Notes under the pieces: model-generated | Seen by the model: only the letters and a program-made list of their open reading frames with translations | Told to the model about the DNA's origin: nothing | Databases searched by the model: none | Part shown: one piece after another, positions 33,148-40,886 of the stretch | Layout of the letters: each line of letters opens with the position of its first letter | How positions within the stretch are numbered: the first letter of the stretch is position 1 | NCBI GenBank assembly: GCA_029233965.1 | Contig: JARGOP010000019.1 | Location: 1-50,024 of the forward strand | Length of the DNA stretch: 50,024 nucleotides | Origin: Verrucomicrobiales bacterium | GTDB lineage: Bacteria > Verrucomicrobiota > Verrucomicrobiia > Verrucomicrobiales > DEV007 | Reading direction: 5' to 3' | Position numbers and translations under genes: made by a program

Positions 33148-33528
33148 GAATGATCAAGTGTGCGTCCTCTTAGTTAGCGCCCCGGAACCTTCCGTCAATG
33201 AAGAACGACTATCCGCCCGAATCGCATTCGACCGTGGAGGGTCGAGTTCCACCTCGACCGCAGAGGACGGGGATCGCGCCGGCAGGGGCAACGCGGGTCA
33301 CGCAGGCGTGGGATGAAACTTGCCCCTCCACCGGAAGGAAAAGACTGAAGCTGCTCGTCCGGAGGATTTCCCATCTTCTTCTGCGATATTTCGTCGCAGC
33401 TGACCCGAAGCCGCAGGGGAAGCAAGGCAGACCGATCCACGTTCATTTAGAAACCGATTGAAACCGTGCCATTCTTATCCGCCCCAAAAGTTGCGACCCG
33501 CAATCCTCCAAGCTAGACTGCAGTGTCT
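33148..33528. other. 380-bp divergent intergenic region
   Basis: Lies between the ClpP-like gene (minus) and kdsA (plus) and should carry both promoters, though no clear -35/-10 pair was recognised. It contains a palindromic element at 33233-33332. An 87-codon open frame at 33198-33461 has no protein-like features and is not called. Confidence 0.7.
33233..33332. repeat. Intergenic palindromic element, copy 2, with long inverted arms
   Basis: An inner hairpin GGTCGAG/CTCGACC (33240-33246 with 33253-33259, 6-nt loop) is nested in a wider imperfect inverted repeat. GTGGAGGGTCGAGTT near 33234 pairs with AACTTGCCCCTCCAC ending at 33331. The inner part matches the element at 27311-27340, also intergenic. 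It resembles a REP-type interspersed palindrome. Confidence 0.5.
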
Positions 33529-34365
33529 ATGGGAAATACTTCATCAACGGTCTCGATCGGGGACTACGAGCTGGGCGGTGACCGCCCGGTTTTCATTCTT
33601 GGTCCCTGCGTGATCGAGTCGGAGGGATTCATCCGCGAGATTGCGCCGAAGATCAAAGCGATCACCGACGAAGTTGGAGTCGATCTTGTCTTCAAAGCGA
33701 GCTACGACAAGGCGAACCGAAGTTCCGTGTCCTCATTTCGCGGCATGGCCTGCCGCCCCGGTTGCGAACTCCTTCACTCGATCGGGCAGGAATTGGGCGT
33801 TCCCGTGACCACCGACGTGCACACGATCGAGGAAGCCACGATCGCCGGTGAATACATCGACGTCCTGCAGATTCCCGCCTTTCTCTGCCGTCAGACCGAC
33901 CTGATCGAGGCGGCCGCCCGGACCGGTCGGGTCGTGAATGTGAAAAAAGGCCAATTTCTTGCGCCCTGGGACGTTAAGAACATAGCCGACAAGCTGGAGG
34001 CGTTTGAGTGCCGGAATTATTTCTTCACCGAACGGGGCAACAGTTTCGGCTACAACACTCTCGTAGCGGATATGCGATCAATTCCCTGGATGCAGGAAGA
34101 CGGCCTCAAAGTCGTCTTCGACGCGACTCACTCGGTGCAGCGCCCCGGCGGCGAAGGCACGTCGAGCGGGGGCGACGGCTATCTCGCTCCCGTTTTGGCC
34201 CGCTCTGCCATGGCCGCCGGTTGCGACGGGGTTTTCATGGAAACGCATCCGAATCCCGCGGAAGCACTCAGCGACGGCCCGAATCAGGTCCCGCTCGACC
34301 AGCTCGCCGGTGTTCTCACGACCCTGAACCGGATTTTCCGCCTCGTCCGGGGCCTTCCTCTCTGA
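33529..34365 (+). CDS. kdsA: 3-deoxy-8-phosphooctulonate synthase (Kdo-8-P synthase)
   Basis: Condenses phosphoenolpyruvate with arabinose 5-phosphate to Kdo-8-phosphate for the LPS inner core; cytoplasmic. 278 residues, a normal length. The start of the barrel reads ILGPCVIESEGF: Cys27 in the place of the Asn of E. coli KdsA marks the metal-dependent class. The other expected metal ligands are visible at His201 (DATHSVQ), Glu238 (METHPNP) and Asp249 (SDGPNQ). VFKASYDKANRSS and RGMACRPG supply PEP/phosphate contacts. GTG at 33523 is an alternative start two codons upstream. It begins a plus-strand operon with the Lpt genes; its stop overlaps the next ATG by one base (TGATG). Confidence 0.95.
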   Translation: MGNTSSTVSIGDYELGGDRPVFILGPCVIESEGFIREIAPKIKAITDEVGVDLVFKASYDKANRSSVSSFRGMACRPGCELLHSIGQELGVPVTTDVHTIEEATIAGEYIDVLQIPAFLCRQTDLIEAAARTGRVVNVKKGQFLAPWDVKNIADKLEAFECRNYFFTERGNSFGYNTLVADMRSIPWMQEDGLKVVFDATHSVQRPGGEGTSSGGDGYLAPVLARSAMAAGCDGVFMETHPNPAEALSDGPNQVPLDQLAGVLTTLNRIFRLVRGLPL

Positions 34366-34907
34366 TGCGCAAACGCCGAACCAGTTTCTTCAGCTTGATG
34401 GCGATTTTCGTCATTGCGACAGCGTCGGCTGATGACAAAGAGCCGTCCCCTTCACCAACGGCTGCCGAGCAGGCGAGCAACGTCATGCAGCAGGCACTCC
34501 CCGCTGAATTGACCAATCTTTTCCCGATCGGCCGGGAGTTCAAAGGCGTCGCGATTCCCTCCTATGACGACACCCGATTGAAGTCGGTCATGAATGCCGA
34601 TTCGATCATTCGGATCAATGATCAGTTCCTCGATCTCACCAATCTGGTTATTCTGGTCTACAACGGAGCCGGCGAGCCAGAGACCACGATCAGCATGGAC
34701 GAGGCCGCCTACGATCTCACGATCGGGGTGCTCACGAGCAAGACCCCTTCCGAAATCAAACAACCCCGTTTCACGATGACGGGTGACAAGATGATCTTTA
34801 ACTCCAACACCCAGGTCAGCATGCTCGAAGGCAACGTCCGCGTTGTCGTTCCGAATGTCGGCAAGATGCTCCCTCAGTTCGGCATGCCCGGAATGGGAGG
34901 CAAATAA
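34365..34907 (+). CDS. Periplasmic LptC-like / OstA-like protein
   Basis: 180 residues with a signal peptide or anchor (residues 1-22, ending ASA) and then a short beta-rich domain: FKGVAIPSYDD, MNADSIIRIND, ISMDEAAYDLTIGVLTS, FTMTGDKMIFNSNTQVSMLEGNVRVVV. The strand pattern and the MLEGNVRV ending resemble the beta-jellyroll repeats of the LptA/LptC family, and the position between kdsA and lptA/lptB-type genes fits LptC. It would bridge the inner-membrane LPS exporter and the periplasmic LptA filament. Similarity is weak, so LptC is a context-supported inference. The start overlaps the kdsA stop by one base. Open frame upstream of 34365 in the same phase is an antisense-free shadow of kdsA. 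Confidence 0.6.
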   Translation: MRKRRTSFFSLMAIFVIATASADDKEPSPSPTAAEQASNVMQQALPAELTNLFPIGREFKGVAIPSYDDTRLKSVMNADSIIRINDQFLDLTNLVILVYNGAGEPETTISMDEAAYDLTIGVLTSKTPSEIKQPRFTMTGDKMIFNSNTQVSMLEGNVRVVVPNVGKMLPQFGMPGMGGK

Positions 34908-34933
34908 ATTCACCCCTTTCCCATCCGCTTCTC

Positions 34934-36172
34934 ATGAAAAAAGTCACCTTCGTCATCGCCGTGCTCATTGGCGCGACCCAGCCGATGCTGCTCAACGCAC
35001 AGGATTCCACGACTGAGCAGGCCGAAGCGGCCGGGCGCTCTCTTCTCGCTGACCCGCGACTTCAGAACATGCTGCGCTCGGTCAAGAATGACCCGGAAGC
35101 GACCGTAAATTCGATCAAAGCAGATCCTGAAAACTCGGTTCGCGAAGCCACGCAGATGTTCATTGAGGGAAAAGAGCAACTCGAATCGAGCAGCCTCAAC
35201 ACCCCTGAAAACAGGGAGAAGGCCCGCCAACTCACCGAAAAGGCTGTTTCCACCGCGACCGAAATAGCGGGAAGTAATGAGGAAACGGTGTCCGAAGTCC
35301 GCTCTGCCCTTGAAGCCGCAACCGGGGCGGAAATCCCGGCAGTTGTGGCTGCGCCGATCGATCCGGTCGCCGCCCCGGTGCCATCGAATGTTCCAGCGAC
35401 CCGCCCTGCCACAAACACGACGCGATTCGTGACCCCGATCGCGATGCCAACCAGTGATGCCGTGGTCCCGCTCGCTGCCGATGCAATGCCACAGCCCGTC
35501 ATCCAGAATGAATCCATCGAGCCGATTGCCAGCGCTGCCCCCACGCAGCAGGAGATCCCCGACTCTCCGGGCCTGGATCCCGGCGATGTTCCCGCACCAC
35601 AACCTCTCGCTCCGAAATACAACACCAGTTCGGGGGGCTACAGCGGCGGAAGCGACAATCAGATGGTGATCACTTCCCGGAACTCAGTGATGGACAACAA
35701 TTCAGGTCTCCTCACCTTTAGCGGCGACGTCTTCGTCGATTATCCTGACTTCGACATCAAATGTGACCGCCTCGAGATCTACATGGACAAGGCCCCCGGC
35801 GCTGCTCCGACCGAAGGTGGCGGTTCTTTCAAGAAAGCGATTGCTTCCGGCGGCATGGTTGAGATTCGCCGCCTCGCGGAAGGCGGAAAAAAGCAGATCG
35901 CGATGGCACGCCGCGCCGAGTTTGACAATCTCACCAAAGACGTCGTTCTCTCCGGCGGACCTCCCTACATTCAGGACGGTGAAAGCTTTGTCGAAACCAA
36001 CTCGGTTGACGCTAAAATCATCATGCGGGGAAACGGCAAATATGAGATCACGGGCTCCGACGCAGGAACCAATGGTCGCAGCCGCATTGTCATTCCCGTC
36101 AAAGACACCGGCCAAAACGCTGATGCCGGGATTGGTGGAGGATTGGGTGGCATTCTTGACCGTGGTCGTTAA
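34934..36172 (+). CDS. LptA/OstA-like LPS transport protein with long N-terminal extension
   Basis: 412 residues. Signal peptide at 1-22 (ending LNA), a helical, low-complexity region at about 25-130, a Pro/Ala-rich linker at about 135-230, and a C-terminal OstA domain at about 236-385. The OstA domain has MVITSRNSVMDNNSGLLTFSGDVFV, FDIKCDRLEIYMD, IASGGMVEIRR, ARRAEFDNLTKDVVLSGGP and ETNSVDAKIIMRGNGKYEI. This is the characteristic alternation of damage-like strands and 'SG(D/G)V' turns in LptA. Canonical LptA is about 170-185 residues, so the 210-residue extension is unusual. It lies 26 bp after the LptC-like gene and 33 bp before lptB. Expected role: periplasmic LPS bridge. Confidence 0.75.
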   Translation: MKKVTFVIAVLIGATQPMLLNAQDSTTEQAEAAGRSLLADPRLQNMLRSVKNDPEATVNSIKADPENSVREATQMFIEGKEQLESSSLNTPENREKARQLTEKAVSTATEIAGSNEETVSEVRSALEAATGAEIPAVVAAPIDPVAAPVPSNVPATRPATNTTRFVTPIAMPTSDAVVPLAADAMPQPVIQNESIEPIASAAPTQQEIPDSPGLDPGDVPAPQPLAPKYNTSSGGYSGGSDNQMVITSRNSVMDNNSGLLTFSGDVFVDYPDFDIKCDRLEIYMDKAPGAAPTEGGGSFKKAIASGGMVEIRRLAEGGKKQIAMARRAEFDNLTKDVVLSGGPPYIQDGESFVETNSVDAKIIMRGNGKYEITGSDAGTNGRSRIVIPVKDTGQNADAGIGGGLGGILDRGR

Positions 36173-36205
36173 GATACCCTCACCTCCACTTGTTTCCCCT
36201 ATCGC

Positions 36206-37576
36206 ATGAGTTACACCGACGATCGCGACGATCTTGCTGAATTGCTGGGTCTCGAACCCAAATCAAAGAGCGGCTACTCGGAAGAAATTTCGGACACGCC
36301 GTCATCGACGCCCGGGCCCAAAGGGACCCCTTCCCGCGAGGCCCTGCCTGAGCCAAGGGAAAAGGTGGGAGTAAAAACACCGGTGAAGCTCCGTCCTCCG
36401 GAGCATCTGGATGTCCCCCTCCCGGTCACGCCGGCTCCTGCGCCTGCTAAATCTCAGCCCCCACCCCGGCAGGAGTCTGTAATCGAAGACGAAGAGATGT
36501 CGATTTACGACAGCAGTCCCCCGGATCTGTCCGAACTTGATCTTGTCCCGCTTGATAAGGAAACAGCGAGACGATCCATTCGCAGAAAGGAGGCTCCAAC
36601 AAAGCAACCTGCCGCTTCGAAACAGAGCGCAGCAACGCCGTCCCCCCCTCCGGCCCGGGCAACGCCTCAGCGGCAGGAACAGACCCCGCCTCAACCGGAG
36701 GCGTCCATCGTCGCCCGCGAAGCGGCAGCGCCTCAGCCCGCCGCCGGAAAGGTTCCTGAAAAAACGGTCACCACCAGCGAGCCGGCAGCCCCCGGATCCG
36801 CAGCGCGCGACGATTCCCCGTTTGCGGAAGGCCGGGGAAAGCCCACCTCGGACAAGCTCCTCCTCGACACGCAAGGCCTCGTCAAGATTTATGACGGTCG
36901 GACCGTCGTCAATGGGGTCGACATCAACGTCAGACCCGGTGAAATCGTCGGACTTCTCGGACCGAATGGAGCCGGAAAAACGACGAGCTTCTACATGATT
37001 GTCGGACTCGTCCCCCCGAACGGTGGTCGCGTCCTTTTCAACGGCGCCGATGTAACCCAGGAGCCCATGTATCAGCGGGCGCGACTCGGGATGGGTTACC
37101 TTCCGCAGGAGGAATCGATATTCCGAAAACTAACCGTCGAGGAAAACATCATGGCGGTAATGGAGACTCTTCCGATTTCGAAGAAGGAACGACAGTCCCG
37201 TTGCGACGAATTACTGGAGCGGTTCAGCATCACTCACATCCGCAAAAACGTCGCCCTCACCTGTTCGGGCGGGGAAAAACGACGTCTCACGATCGCCCGG
37301 TCTCTCGTTACTCAGCCCAGCCTGCTCATGCTTGACGAGCCTTTCTCCGGGGTGGATCCCATCGCCGTGAACGAGATTCAGACCATTGTCGAGGACCTGA
37401 GAAAGTCAGGCCTCGCGATTCTCATCACGGACCACAACGCGCGGCAGACTCTGGAACTGGTCGACCGGGCCTACCTCATTTACGAGGGCAAAGTGCTTCG
37501 CGAAGGATCACGGGATTTCCTCATCAACGACCCGGTCAGCCGCGAGCTCTACCTCGGCGACCGTTTCACGATGTAA
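36206..37576 (+). CDS. lptB: LPS export ABC transporter ATPase LptB with Pro-rich N-terminal extension
   Basis: The last ~240 of 456 residues are a complete LptB-type nucleotide-binding domain: Walker A GPNGAGKT at 252-259, Q-loop GYLPQEESIFRKLT (Gln301), signature at 353-357, Walker B LLMLDE at 373-378 and the H-loop His410. The wording (SIFRKLTVEENI, LDEPFSGVDPIAVNEIQ) is LptB-specific. The signature reads CSGGE where LptB normally has LSGGE. The first ~215 residues are a Pro/Ala/Gln-rich, probably disordered region that standard LptB lacks. The ATPase powers LPS extraction with LptF/LptG, which are not in this window. Fourth gene of the kdsA operon. Confidence 0.9.
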   Translation: MSYTDDRDDLAELLGLEPKSKSGYSEEISDTPSSTPGPKGTPSREALPEPREKVGVKTPVKLRPPEHLDVPLPVTPAPAPAKSQPPPRQESVIEDEEMSIYDSSPPDLSELDLVPLDKETARRSIRRKEAPTKQPAASKQSAATPSPPPARATPQRQEQTPPQPEASIVAREAAAPQPAAGKVPEKTVTTSEPAAPGSAARDDSPFAEGRGKPTSDKLLLDTQGLVKIYDGRTVVNGVDINVRPGEIVGLLGPNGAGKTTSFYMIVGLVPPNGGRVLFNGADVTQEPMYQRARLGMGYLPQEESIFRKLTVEENIMAVMETLPISKKERQSRCDELLERFSITHIRKNVALTCSGGEKRRLTIARSLVTQPSLLMLDEPFSGVDPIAVNEIQTIVEDLRKSGLAILITDHNARQTLELVDRAYLIYEGKVLREGSRDFLINDPVSRELYLGDRFTM

Positions 37577-37709
37577 GGCGCTGAAGTTCAGATCGTAAAA
37601 ATTGTTTCCGACTTGAACAGGCAACAGAGAAAGCTTGTCAAACCCCGTCAGGAGTTGGTACTCTTCCAGCTACGTTGAGCGCCATAGCTCAGACCTAAAC
37701 AGCTACATT

Positions 37710-38297
37710 ATGCAAACCCAAAACGTTAATCTCCCAATCACTGTCACCGGCCGCCATGTCTCAGTGACAGACGCGATGCGCGACCACGCCTACAAAAAAA
37801 TTGAAGGCCTGCACCTTGATTATCCGAAGATTATCGAAGCCAAAGTTCTCCTCAATGTGGAGCAGGACAGGCATATTGCTGAAATCATTCTCTTTTGCGC
37901 CAACCACATCGTGATCGAGGCCGATACGATGACGCAGGACATGTATGCCTCCATCGACGAGACGATTTCCAAGATCGCCCGACGCATGCGCAAGCATAAG
38001 ACCCGCATGCTCAAGTCCCACCGACCGAAGCGGAACCAGAAGCAAATCCGTCACATTTCGGAAGCCATTTACACGGGGGAAATCCCGGAAGAGCCGGAGG
38101 AAGAGCACGAACCGGTCATCATCCATAAGGAGAAATACAAAGTGAAGCATCTCTACTCAGACGAGGCGATCATGGACATGGAAATGAACGAAAAACCGTT
38201 CATTCTTTATCACGACGCAAAGTCTGATGTGCTCTCGATCATCTATCGGCGCGAAGACGGGGACTACGCGAAAATCGCCCCGGTCGAAGATATCTGA
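37710..38297 (+). CDS. hpf: Ribosome hibernation promoting factor, long form
   Basis: 195 residues from the ATG at 37710. The N-terminal domain (1-105) has the HPF/YfiA beta-alpha-beta fold (ITVTGRHVSVTDAMRDHAYKKIE, MYASIDETISKIARRMRKHKTRM), which sits in the 30S decoding centre. An acidic linker (EEPEEEHEP) leads to the C-terminal dimerisation domain (HLYSDEAIMDMEMNEKPFILYHD) that pairs two 70S ribosomes into 100S dimers. The in-frame start at 37635 would add 25 residues foreign to the family. It follows lptB after 133 bp. In many Gram-negatives rpoN separates lptB and hpf, but it is absent here. Confidence 0.92.
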   Translation: MQTQNVNLPITVTGRHVSVTDAMRDHAYKKIEGLHLDYPKIIEAKVLLNVEQDRHIAEIILFCANHIVIEADTMTQDMYASIDETISKIARRMRKHKTRMLKSHRPKRNQKQIRHISEAIYTGEIPEEPEEEHEPVIIHKEKYKVKHLYSDEAIMDMEMNEKPFILYHDAKSDVLSIIYRREDGDYAKIAPVEDI

Positions 38298-38312
38298 TTC
38301 GTTCAGGATTTG

Positions 38313-38343
38313 AACAGGGTTAGGTCAATGACCTACCCCTGTT
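38313..38343. repeat. Near-perfect inverted repeat after hpf
   Basis: AACAGGG-T-TAGGTCA and TGACCTA-C-CCCTGTT are 14-base arms around a single base with only one mismatched pair. It starts 16 bp after the hpf stop and has no T tract, so it is either an mRNA 3'-end hairpin or an interspersed palindrome. A related AACAGGGTCAGGTCC is seen at 27363-27377 in another intergenic gap. Confidence 0.55.
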
Positions 38344-38451
38344 GAACCGGCCCTGTCCTTCGATAAGGGGGTAAAGCTCATCCCGCCACACGTTTTTCAG
38401 GCTGGAGCGACAGTTTCCACGCTGTCAGCATTGCCCCGAAACTGCTGCCCG

Positions 38452-39351
38452 ATGACCGCCAAACCTCTGCCCTCCGCACGTTCCGTCAGCGAAGGATCAC
38501 GTCTTGCCATTGTCGCTCCGTCAGGCCCCTTCGACGAAGAGGCATTCACCGCCGGTGTCACCTGGTTGAGGGAAAGGTATGAGATCGTTCACAGTGACGG
38601 AATTTTCTCCCGCTTCGGCTACCTCGCAGGAAGTGACGAGCATCGACTCCACGATCTTCAAACCGCGATCCGCGATCCATCCGTCGATGCGATTCTCTGT
38701 GCGCGGGGAGGATTCGGAGCGACCCGTCTTCTGCCGCAGCTGGATCTCGAAACCATCGCGGAAGCGAACAAACTGATTGTCGGTTTCAGCGATATCACCG
38801 CCCTTCACTCCCTCTGGGCGAGGGCCGGGGTTCGCTCCATCCACGCCCCCATGGTCGCAGCACTGAGCCGCGCGAGCGACAGGATCCGCACGCAGTGGAT
38901 CGAAACGATCGAGAATCCTCTGCGCTCGAGCCGCTGGAATCTCAATGCCTTCAACTGCGCATCAAGTGACAGGGCTGAAGGAATCCTCATCGGGGGCAAC
39001 CTTGCCGTGCTCGGAGCGCTCAACGGCACGCCCTATGCCCCGCCTCTCGACGGGTCGATTCTCTTCATCGAAGATGTCGGTGAGCGCCCCTATCGAGTAG
39101 ACCGGATGCTAACGACGCTGACTCAATCAGGCTGGTTCGACCGCCTCGGAGGCGCCATTATCGGAGCCTTCACCGAAGGAGATCCGGGCCCCGACGGCAT
39201 CTCGATCGACGAGGTCATGCGGCGACACTTTGACGGGGCCGACTTTCCAGTCCTCACAGGATTCTCAGCCGGTCACATCGACGAGAACGTTCCGCTGCCG
39301 TTCGGTTCGACCGCAAAGATTGAGGGCGAGGAGTTGTTGATCAACGCCTAG
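38452..39351 (+). CDS. LD-carboxypeptidase (peptidase family S66)
   Basis: Cleaves the L,D bond that releases the terminal D-alanine from the murein tetrapeptide during peptidoglycan recycling. 299 residues from the ATG at 38452. The S66 Ser-Glu-His set is visible: Ser113 in IVGFSDITALH, Glu207 in LFIEDVGERPYRVDRML, His275 in FSAGHIDEN. The typical ILCARGGFGATRLLP segment at 81-95 precedes the nucleophile. No signal peptide, so a cytoplasmic LdcA-type enzyme. A TTG at 38431 could add 7 residues. Converges on the MGMT gene with a 22-bp gap. Confidence 0.9.
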   Translation: MTAKPLPSARSVSEGSRLAIVAPSGPFDEEAFTAGVTWLRERYEIVHSDGIFSRFGYLAGSDEHRLHDLQTAIRDPSVDAILCARGGFGATRLLPQLDLETIAEANKLIVGFSDITALHSLWARAGVRSIHAPMVAALSRASDRIRTQWIETIENPLRSSRWNLNAFNCASSDRAEGILIGGNLAVLGALNGTPYAPPLDGSILFIEDVGERPYRVDRMLTTLTQSGWFDRLGGAIIGAFTEGDPGPDGISIDEVMRRHFDGADFPVLTGFSAGHIDENVPLPFGSTAKIEGEELLINA

Positions 39352-39373
39352 CCCGCATTTTCCAGTCTTCCGG

Positions 39374-39856
39374 CTACAAGCAGAGAATGCCCTCGTGCAC
39401 GAGCAGCCAGCGCTTCCGTTCCAGCCCGCCGGCGAACCCGGTGAGAGTTCCGTTGCTTCCGACGACCCGGTGGCAGGGAATCAGAATCGAAACAGGGTTG
39501 CGACCGACCGCCGCACCTACCGCGCGCACTCCCCTGGGTGAACCGATGCGATTCGCGATGTCGGCATAAGTCAGCGTCCCGCCTTCAGGAATGCGGGACA
39601 ACTCGTCCCAGACCCGGCGCTGAAAACCGGTCCCCGCGACGAGATCCAGCACTGGTAATGGTTTTCGAATCCTCTCCCCGAAGTAGGCTTCGAGCCACGA
39701 TTGGGCGGCCTCGAAATACGGGTGACGGTTCGGGACAAACTCCATCTCATCCTGCGGCGGGTGCTGATGATTTTCGAAATAGAGGCCGGAGAGCCCTCCT
39801 TCCGTGGCGGTGAGGGTGAGCTCTCCCAGCGGACTGTCGAGAGTCGTCGCCGTCAT
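39374..39856 (-). CDS. ogt: Methylated-DNA--protein-cysteine S-methyltransferase
   Basis: Suicide repair protein that removes O6-alkyl groups from guanine. 160 residues, the usual length. The acceptor Cys128 lies in IPCHRVV, and the helix-turn-helix part reads GGTLTYADIANRIGSPRGVRAVGAAVGRNPV with the arginine finger (RGVRAVG). There is no Ada N-terminal domain. Its ATG is only 7 bp after the stop of the oxidoreductase gene, suggesting a polX-oxidoreductase-ogt unit. Confidence 0.93.
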   Translation of the reverse strand: MTATTLDSPLGELTLTATEGGLSGLYFENHQHPPQDEMEFVPNRHPYFEAAQSWLEAYFGERIRKPLPVLDLVAGTGFQRRVWDELSRIPEGGTLTYADIANRIGSPRGVRAVGAAVGRNPVSILIPCHRVVGSNGTLTGFAGGLERKRWLLVHEGILCL

Positions 39857-39863
39857 TTCACGA

Positions 39864-40886
39864 TCAGGAAAAGGAGATCACCACTTTCCCGAAATGACCT
39901 GCGCCTTCCAATTTTCCGTAGGCAGCCGGAGCCTCATCGAAGGCGAAGGTATCACTGATCACCGGATGAATTTCGTGCTCGCTCAAAAAGGCATTGAAGC
40001 GCTCGAACATGGCACGACTGCCCACATAGATTCCGCTGAGGTCGACATTGCGGGTCACGAGGGGAAAGAGACTGGCATCCGGAGCATCGAACCCGGTGAG
40101 AACCCCGATCAGGGCAATAGAGCCACCCGCTGCGACCGAGTTCATTGACTTGGGCAGGGTCCCGGGACCACCCACCTCGATGACGTGATCCACCCCTTTT
40201 CCTCCCGTCAGTTCATAGACGGCTTTATCCCAATCCGGATTCTCGCGGTAATTCACGATCCCGTCCGCGCCGAGCTCCTGCGCCCGTTTCAGTTTTTCAT
40301 CGGAACTGCTCGTGAGGATCACTTTCGCGCCAGCCGCCTTCGCAATCTGAAGTGCAAAAATCGAGACGCCTCCGGTTCCGAGACAGAGCACCGTATGCCC
40401 TGCCTCGAGCGGTCTGCTGCGCTCCATCAATCCATGCCAGGCCGTGAGCCCGGCACAGGGAAGCGTCGCCGCTTCGTCCATCGAAAGATAACCGGGCAGC
40501 CGGACAAGGCTGTGCGCCGGTGCCACCACCTTCTCCGCCAGAACCCCGTCGCAGGAGCCGCCGCGTGCCGCCTGGTGATATTTCGTCTCAAAGCGCCCGT
40601 CTTCCCAGTCCCGAAAGAAGGTGAGCGCGACACGATCTCCCACTTCCCATGGGGTCACGCCTTCGCCAACGGCTTCAATCGTTCCCGCCCCGTCCGAGAG
40701 CGGAACAACCGGATCACCGCCACTCGATGCCGACTTTCCGGATTGCATGAGCAAATCACGATAGTTCAGCGAAGCCGCTTCGATCTTCACGAGGACCTCA
40801 CCGGGGCCCGGGGCGACATCTCCGGTGGTTTCACTTTCCACGGCGAAAGTTCCGCCGTCTTTGGGTTGGAGTACGTATCGTTTCAT
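39864..40886 (-). CDS. Zinc-independent medium-chain dehydrogenase/quinone reductase-like protein
   Basis: 340-residue NAD(P)-dependent oxidoreductase. It has the MDR N-terminal fold (GEVLVKIEAASLNYRDLLMQSG), an AGLTAWHGLMERSRPLEAGHTVLCLG substrate/cofactor junction and the Rossmann loop G-T-G-G-V-S. The Cys/His zinc ligands of alcohol dehydrogenases are missing at both sites, which places it with quinone oxidoreductase-like MDRs. The substrate cannot be deduced. Its ATG overlaps the end of polX by 4 nt (ATGA). Confidence 0.85.
   Translation of the reverse strand: MKRYVLQPKDGGTFAVESETTGDVAPGPGEVLVKIEAASLNYRDLLMQSGKSASSGGDPVVPLSDGAGTIEAVGEGVTPWEVGDRVALTFFRDWEDGRFETKYHQAARGGSCDGVLAEKVVAPAHSLVRLPGYLSMDEAATLPCAGLTAWHGLMERSRPLEAGHTVLCLGTGGVSIFALQIAKAAGAKVILTSSSDEKLKRAQELGADGIVNYRENPDWDKAVYELTGGKGVDHVIEVGGPGTLPKSMNSVAAGGSIALIGVLTGFDAPDASLFPLVTRNVDLSGIYVGSRAMFERFNAFLSEHEIHPVISDTFAFDEAPAAYGKLEGAGHFGKVVISFS

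Noticed and set aside
33198-33461. 87-codon plus-strand open frame in the 33.1-33.5 kb gap
   Set aside because: It spans the palindromic element, has no start context and shows no recognisable protein features.
34008-34364. Extended start for the LptC-like gene reaching into kdsA
   Set aside because: Arg/Ser-rich translation typical of an out-of-frame shadow; the ATG at 34365 gives a signal peptide and a one-base overlap with the kdsA stop.
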